A stretch of DNA of 64,000 nucleotides from Thalassia testudinum (taxonomy: Eukaryota; Streptophyta; Magnoliopsida; Alismatales; Hydrocharitaceae), in assembly GCA_037157565.1 (NCBI GenBank), contig JAZHRO010000036.1, forward strand, positions 137,012,501 through 137,076,500. The letters are read 5' to 3'. The translations under genes and the position numbers were made by a program. Shown here piece after piece: positions 58,388 through 64,000 of the stretch. Numbering within the stretch: position 1 is the stretch's first letter; the number at the start of each line of letters is the position of its first letter. Below the pieces are notes generated by a model, which had not been told where the DNA came from, did no database searches, and saw only the letters and a list, made by a program, of their open reading frames with translations.

Positions 58388-61123
58388 TGTTATGACCTGA
58401 TCCCAGATCCCTACAAAACCCAAGACCAGTTCGCCTTGACTAATCCCAAGACCTAGTCGTCCAACGAGAAATAACCAAAAGCAGGAAATAAATCACAACC
58501 ACATATACAATGTAACTAAGTAGAAATAACTCAAAAGACAATAAGAGGAATAGGGTGAAATAGTCTATCAATATTACAGGCCATCACAATTATGATAGAG
58601 AAAAGTACAGCTGAAAGTACTGAAACAGTAATGCATAGAACAAAAATACTCACTACTATAATAGGAGCTAAGGAAAACAGTAAGAAACACAACTAAGGTT
58701 GGGCTTGACTGGGTCCAGCTCCCTCTGCAGCTGATGGTGCTGGCCTCTCAACTCCTTGACCTGAACAAGGTTATAAAGTTTTCGGAGTCAGCAAACGTTG
58801 AGTAGAGTGGTAATTTAGCCATTTACATGTAATTAAGGCAAGCAATTAATTTATGCAATTAAACAACTATCCATTTTCATTTAGTTCAACCAAGTGCTTC
58901 TAATTTGTTATTCCTTTATTCACTTAGATCATTTCTTGATCTGGCCTATTCCTCGCGAAAACGATCTTGATTGCAGTCTTTTCCATGATGTAAGAGGTAC
59001 TCGTGGTGCTCTCCTGGTCGGGAGTGTCCCCCGTGGTAGTCCTACACCCAGTTAACCACCCTGAGGTCACGGTCGCGACGTAGCAGTGACTACGGCACTG
59101 GTGATAACGGGTAGCTATCTCGCACTGGCACATGGTCAGTCATTTCTACTAACGAGTATGCCTAAAGGTACAGCACGGAACAGTACAGGGCCTTCCCTCT
59201 CAGAACAGGGGTCTCGCCCCTCAGAACAGAACAGGGGTCTCGCCCCTCCACAGTCCGCGTACCCTTGTCCGACTATCCCGGTTTGCCCAGTGGGCCTAAC
59301 AAGAGTCGGTGTAGGGCGGCTAGTCTATCCCTGGGCCCCCTGGGGCAGCTAACTCCCTCCTTACACTAAGTAGCTCACCTCGGTACCACATATACGAGGG
59401 CCAAATAGAGTCTGTGTAGAGTTTCTAGGCCTGACCTCAGGGCTCATCCCAACAGGCGGCTAGTACCCCTCTACACTAAAGGGATAGTGGCCCTCCCTGG
59501 TACCGCGTACACAAGGGCCAAATCACTTCCCATCTACAGGAGTCCTCCTCCTAATTCCCCGTGGGATTCATGTTGATATCTCTTTCGTTTCATATTCCAG
59601 ACTTTTAGATTTCACTATTCACGTTTCTGGTTCCATTCTTTAAAATAGGCAACTCGTGATTTTCTAACTGACAAGGCATCATATTAAGCAACCAGTACAT
59701 TTGCTAGCATTTAGAGTTTTGACAGGCATCTCAAGTATACAGTATAACTCAACATCTATTTCTGCCATAGGGTTCATTCTCATCCTAGGGTTCTACATAT
59801 TTCCCAAGTATACAGTATAGCTTAACCATCTGTTTCTGCCCTAGGGTTCATTCTCATCCTAGGATTCATTCAAGTTATTCTAAACAGTTCATTTATTTAA
59901 ATCATAATATTAATGTAAACCACTCTACTGGCAAACACGGGAGGAATGGGGGCTCGGATTGCAAATCCCGTCACCTCCGCAGCTCCAGCATACTCGACTG
60001 GCTAGAGACCTATACAATTGACCAACCACATCAAACGAGTTCAAAATCGCATACAAGTGACACTAGCTCGTAGAGAAACTCAAGCGAAAAATAACGGTAC
60101 TTCGTTTGCGGAAATCCAATTCCGTTTAGGCCTTAAACGGGCCAAAAACACTCACACTGTCCAAAATTAGATGTTTGGGTCTAATCTCATACGTCTTAAA
60201 AGACATCAACACTTACCCGCGATCGTTAAAGGTGAATTCCAGGCGTCGGACTCTTCTTCTGGTCGTCCGGAGGTACAGTCAGACGTCTGGCGATGTGTCT
60301 AGACGTCCAAAAGCACCTCGAAGGGTGCACCCCGCGCCTTTCCAATGGCCTACCCCCTACGTACGTCCGTGCAGACCATCAGAAAAGGCCAAACAAACTC
60401 TGCGGTGAGGCCTGCATGGCCGTAACCGCACAAAAGCACGTACCTTAGCACTGCGCGTGCTTTCAGACATCCGACTTCAGCTTCGGACGTCCTTCTGCTA
60501 CTTCAGACATCTGGGAGATGCTCCAGACATCTGATACTGGAAAATATCCAGTATGCAGAACTTCTCCCGCGAGCTGCCTCCTCCAACGGCTGCAGGAGGC
60601 CATGGCGCCTGCTCGCAAGCTCCTCCTCCGCAAGCGTGCTCGCAGGAGCTGCAGCTGTGCCTCCAACGGCTGCAGGAGGCCATGGCTCCTACTCGCAAGC
60701 TCCTCCTCCCCTGTGCCCTCGACTCCCCCTGCATGAGCTCCTCCGAGCTCCCACTTCTCTCTCACGAGCTCCTCCCACGCTCTCGCTCCCCTCTCGTCCT
60801 CCTTAGCATCCCGTCTCTCTCTCTCTCTTTGTCCTCTCCTCTGACTATGCTGGAGGGAAGGGAGGAAGGTGGAGGACGGAAGTGGTGGTTGGTGGAGATG
60901 GATGGATGGAGTGGTGTGGGGGAAGTGGGGGTTTAAATAGAAGAGGTTTAGGGTTTGGGGTGAGGAGAGAGAGGTGAGTGCGCATGCAGTGCGCACGCAG
61001 AAAAGAAAGAAGGTACGGTTCTTCTATTTTTAGACGTCCAACACTCCGTCTAGATGTCTGGACAGACATCTGACGGCAAATCCAGACGTCTTAAACAACC
61101 CAAAAAGGCAGCAAGTCATTTCA
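58388..61123 (-). mobile_element. 5' LTR of the minus-strand Tekay element
   Basis: A 2,736-bp LTR begins TGTTATGACCTG and ends GCAAGTCATTTCA, with the primer-binding site on its left. It shares layout with the other Tekay-like LTRs: hairpin repeats (59190-59520), CCTAGG modules (59770-59870), an AGACGTCT cluster (60240-60540) and further AGACGTC words (61028-61095). Two direct copies of a GCTGCAGGAGGCCATGGC-containing unit lie at 60590 and 60668. It is followed by CACTA subterminal sequence. The next five bases are ACCGA. Confidence 0.9.
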
Positions 61124-61724
61124 ACCGAAGAAAGGAAGGGGAAGGAGTCGGGGTCGCGCTGGTATTTTTGTCTGTATTTTCTAGATCGTTGTAGACTGAA
61201 CGGTTGAGGAATGCATTCAAAAAATATCTTTTTACCACCACGATTTTCGATGAGAATATCCTCAACCGTTAAAATGGAAACCATTGACTATATTATTATT
61301 GTCGACTGTTATAAATAGTCGAAAATAATCTCAACCAGATGTCTTAATTATGCTTGAATTTTCTCGACCGTTATATATTTAACGGTCGATGATTCTTTTG
61401 TTATTGACCATTATAAACGGTCGATAATGGTCTCAACCAGCGCATTAATTTCATACTTGACTTTCTCGATTGTTATGTATTCAACCGTCAACGATGTCAT
61501 TATCATCGACCATTTATATAACGACATTTGAGTAAATTTTTATTATCGACCGTTATAAACAATCGAGAATGGTCGCATCCACCCCAACTGTTTTACAGAT
61601 GAGAAAGCTAATGATAGGACTTTTGACAACTGCTATGTTTAAAACGGTCGATAATACATTTATTCTCGACCATTACTTAAACGGTTGAAAATATCAGTCG
61701 CGAACAGTGTTTTTTCTACTAGTG
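61124..61724. repeat. CACTA right terminus and subterminal repeats
   Basis: At least seven inverted pairs of the type TCGACCGTTATA...TTTAACGGTCGA lie between 61250 and 61700. The end is TTTTTTCTACTAGTG at 61724, followed by the duplication ACC. Motif sequence matches the left array at 26604-26988. Confidence 0.85.
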
Positions 61725-61727
61725 ACC

Positions 61728-62828
61728 ATCCATACATATTCCCCCCCCCCACCAGTACTCCAAACCCATCTCACCCCCCAACTACCCCACCCGGTCACTC
61801 GAGGTCCTCGACCAATCCCTCGACCGCCGCTCCAATCCCTAGTTCGTGTGCTCCGATCCACCGTCCCCATCTCTCACATGCTCCGATCCCTAGATTGTCA
61901 CTGCCAATCGCTCCCGCCATCATAGCTCCTCGCTCTCGAATCCCTAAATAACGCCGATCGCTCCCACCGCCGTTCCTCGCTCTCGGATCCCTAGATTGCC
62001 ACCGCTGATCTCTCTCTCTCTTTCTCCCCACAGTACAAGGAGAGGATGTGGCTCCCTCCTCCCCTCTCTCCGTATCCTCTTCAGCTCACCTCTCCTCCCA
62101 CACATTAGCACTGGTCGATTGATCCCCTAGGGGGGGTGTAAGCTACCAATGTTGCTCCGACCACGATCACCTCTTGTTGTAAGATACTTCCTATCATTAT
62201 CATCGTTTTGATGTTTGTTGCTTGTGATTTGGCGTTAAGGATCTTGTGTGGGGGATGCTATTACCAATTTTGGATCTAGATTCCATCGATTCTCCTTGAT
62301 CAGATCATTTGGATTGGGGGAGGAGACGATTCTACAGGGGAAATGGTGGAGATCGTGAGGAGACGACTTGTCGAGATGTGAGATTCGAGTTTTTTTTTGG
62401 TTGAAGGAAAGGGAAGGAAGGGAGATTTCAGCTTCTGAGTCTTCTGTGTAGTTGTGAATATTTAAATGGGAAAAGTTAAGATATTTTTGTGGAATCTCGC
62501 TATTTAGTCTAATTAGGTGGTGGAAGCTTTGGCTGTTGTTTAGTTTTTTCCTTGATAGGCAATAATGGAGCTGATGTAATAAGTATGTTATTTGATGTTT
62601 CCTCACCAGAAGCTTCTTTGTCGACAGATTAATTACAGGAAATAATCTAGTTAGATGAAGTTCTTGCATAGCTGTCGATGAGTTTACTTGCATATGCAGA
62701 ATGGGAAATTGCATATTTCTTAGAGTGAAGGATAGATGCTCTTTTTCTTTTTCTTCTTCTTTTTAAAAATTTCTGGAACTTTGAATTTAATCTCTTGCAG
62801 TAGAGAGTGTCCATTGTGATCTTGAATC
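61728..62828 (+). other. Flank right of the CACTA; possible gene 5' region
   Basis: Starts with a run of ten C (61741-61750), then CT-rich sequence with TCGCTCCCACCGCC-type words up to ~62100. This resembles a plant 5' untranslated exon. 62160-62810 is T-rich and ends TTTAATCTCTTGCAG, a convincing 3' splice site. I infer promoter, leader and first intron of the gene fragment that follows. Confidence 0.45.
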
Positions 62829-63002
62829 ATGACTCACAATCATGGTGAAGGCAAATCTTCTAGCTTTGCTTCATTGAGCAGTCAGGACACGGATGATGAC
62901 AAGATGATTGCCGTGGTGCTCTCGGAAGAGTATGCGAAATTGGATGTCGGTGTTGGCAAACGTGTGTGTTTAATCAAGTGGGATGGCATTAGTATTTGGT
63001 GA
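62829..63002 (+). pseudogene. OTU-protease-like N-terminal exon
   Basis: A 57-codon frame starts MTHNHGEGKSSSFASLSSQD at 62829, 15 bases after a splice-acceptor-like CTTGCAG. It continues DDDKMIAVVLSEEYAKLD, which I recognise from plant OTU-type deubiquitinases, upstream of the catalytic domain. After VGKR a GTGTGT could be a splice donor; otherwise the frame ends at the TGA 63000-63002. The usual next segment (NLAPVPH-like) and the catalytic Asp/Cys/His residues are not present before the UTP14-like exons begin. It is a truncated copy, or an exon of a gene whose next exons are out of place. Confidence 0.5.
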
Positions 63003-63164
63003 TGTTTTACCATCTTCATAGCATTAGTATTTGGTGATGTTTTTGTTGAATCAAATGATAGTTATACAACATTAGCAAAATTATAAAATCAATCTATGTT
63101 TAAAAATATAATAATCTGATCTATTCACGGGCACTTAGGAGAAATACAAATCCAATGTACTTAT

Positions 63165-63262
63165 TGTATTTCCTCTTTCTCGAGGAGGAGGAGGAGACCA
63201 GGTGGAATCGCCGATTTGATGAGCTCCAGAAACTCGAGTACGAGCTCCCCGAGGAATTCGAG
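63165..63262 (+). other. Short acidic exon-like frame, not recognised
   Basis: The frame reads LEEEEETRWNRRFDELQKLE and then YELPEEFE, ending at GAG|GTCTCT, a possible splice donor. I do not recognise the family. Composition and position, between the OTU-like and UTP14-like pieces, suggest a real exon, but nothing more can be said. Confidence 0.3.
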
Positions 63263-63498
63263 GTCTCTTCTCCTCGTCTCACTCACCATTGTAACTGCAT
63301 TATTCGAATATCATGTGCGATTAAGATGTTGATCAGATGGAGGAGAGTTCAGAGACATTGCCTTACATTACGATATTTTAGATGCTGCCTTGTTTAAAAA
63401 TCTATCATCAGAGAATCTAATTGAATGGTGATTCCTACCTCTCCCCTCTCACAAGGGGGGAAAAAGAAGAAAGTCTTATAAGTCTAATTCTGTTGCAG

Positions 63499-64000
63499 GA
63501 TGAAGACGTTCCATCCGAGGATGAAGATGTGGCTTCAGAGAATGAAGCTTTGAAGAAGTTGAGCGATGATGGGGAAGTTGGGCATGGAGACAAGCACCGG
63601 AGAATGCTCGAGGGAATCACAGGAATTCCCGTTGGAGCCTTCACTGGTATGTACGTAATTTTGTCTAGTTGGGAATGGTAACAATTGGAACAGATTTGAA
63701 GATATTTCTCCCCCTTCCCTGCAGGTACTAAAAAGAAGGAACATTTGACAAACAATGCATTCGACATGGGTGGGAGAAAGATGCCAATCAATTTCCATGA
63801 CCTGCTAGACCCGCTTCATCGGAAAAGTGGTTACGAGAAGTTGGGAAAGAGAGTGCAGCAGATAGAGAAGAAGCCCATGACTTAACACCCACCATTGCCG
63901 AAGGTAGAGAGAGAAATTTGAGAGAAAGGTGGCTTATGAGCACTCGAAGAAGGATATTACCAAGTGGGAGCCTTTGGTCAAGAGGAAAAGGGAGGCCCCC
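63499..64000 (+). pseudogene. UTP14: UTP14-like nucleolar protein, two exons, broken and cut by the window end
   Basis: UTP14 belongs to the small-subunit processome that matures 18S rRNA in the nucleolus. Exon 1 (63499-63646) follows TTGCAG and encodes the acidic DEDVPSEDEDVASENEAL and HRRMLEGITGIPVGAF, a family signature. The intron (63647-63724) has GTATGT and CTGCAG ends, and the phase joins correctly. Exon 2 encodes FHDLLDPLHRKSGYEKLGKR and QQIEKKPMT. There a TAA (63883-63885) interrupts, and a one-base frameshift occurs before RKVAYEHSKKDITKWEPLVK (about 63915-63980). Family resemblance continues across both breaks, so this looks like a decayed copy. What lies downstream is unseen. Confidence 0.78.

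Larger units (their letters stand above)
26604..61724 (-). mobile_element. CACTA (En/Spm) transposon enlarged by nested insertions
   Basis: The left end is CACTACAAGAGTATTG and the right end, read inward, is CACTAGTAGAAAAAAC. The trinucleotide ACC flanks both (26601-26603 and 61725-61727); 3-bp duplications are characteristic of CACTA elements. Both ends carry subterminal repeats of the type AACGGTCGA. The minus strand carries a TNP2-like transposase (36120-39200) and a Transposase_24-like second gene (fragments within 29914-34850). Insertions are a solo Tekay LTR (26989-29681), R1 (30194-32958) and a Tekay/Athila/R1 complex (41292-61123). Without them about 9.8 kb remain. Both genes are broken, so it would depend on proteins from elsewhere. 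Confidence 0.8.

Noticed and set aside
1..64000. CRISPR arrays, rRNA or tRNA genes, bacterial operons
   Set aside because: No regular spacer arrays and no rRNA signature. tRNA-like words occur only as retroelement primer-binding sites. The window is plant nuclear DNA.

Overview
This window is nuclear DNA from a flowering plant. No bacterial or organellar gene is visible. Almost all of it is nested, decayed transposable elements of classes typical of angiosperms: Ty3/gypsy Tekay-like chromovirus and Athila, a SIRE-like Copia LTR, an En/Spm (CACTA) element and a Harbinger-type MITE. Only the last ~1.2 kb carries host-gene-like sequence: an OTU-protease-like first exon and two exons resembling the nucleolar protein UTP14. 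I cannot name the species.

Layout. 1-6583 holds a SIRE-like Copia LTR, broken by an unassigned segment and by a 2.69-kb solo Tekay-type LTR (3644-6331, TSD GGTTC). It is bracketed by a 252-bp direct repeat. 6584-9350 is a copy of a non-coding repeat family that I call R1. 9351-12040 shows little. 12593-20803 is a recombinant Tekay tract on the + strand: a 44-bp LTR stub, degenerate RT-RNaseH-integrase, a complete 2.68-kb LTR, then gag and protease and the start of RT. A second R1 copy is split around it. 21480-26600 is AT-rich, with two diverged copies of one repeat (R2); the second contains a 298-bp MITE.

26604-61724 reads as one CACTA transposon with TSD ACC on both sides, CACTA termini and subterminal arrays of AACGGTCGA-type motifs. 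Its TNP2-like and Transposase_24-like genes lie on the minus strand. Insertions have swollen it to 35 kb: a solo Tekay LTR (TSD AATAC), an R1 copy inside its second gene, and a minus-strand Tekay element (41292-61123) whose middle has been replaced by an Athila element (about 44719-55192) plus an R1 fragment. Removing these leaves about 9.8 kb, a normal size for an autonomous CACTA.

How it works together: every transposon gene seen has stops, frameshifts or lost catalytic residues, so nothing here looks autonomous now. Four C-to-T-type stops (CAG to TAG, TGG to TGA) in the plus-strand Tekay tract fit decay under cytosine methylation. The two most unusual signals are a palindromic AGACGTCT module shared by otherwise unrelated LTR families, and R1, a repeat with a conserved internal TATA box and a conserved hairpin but no recognisable protein.
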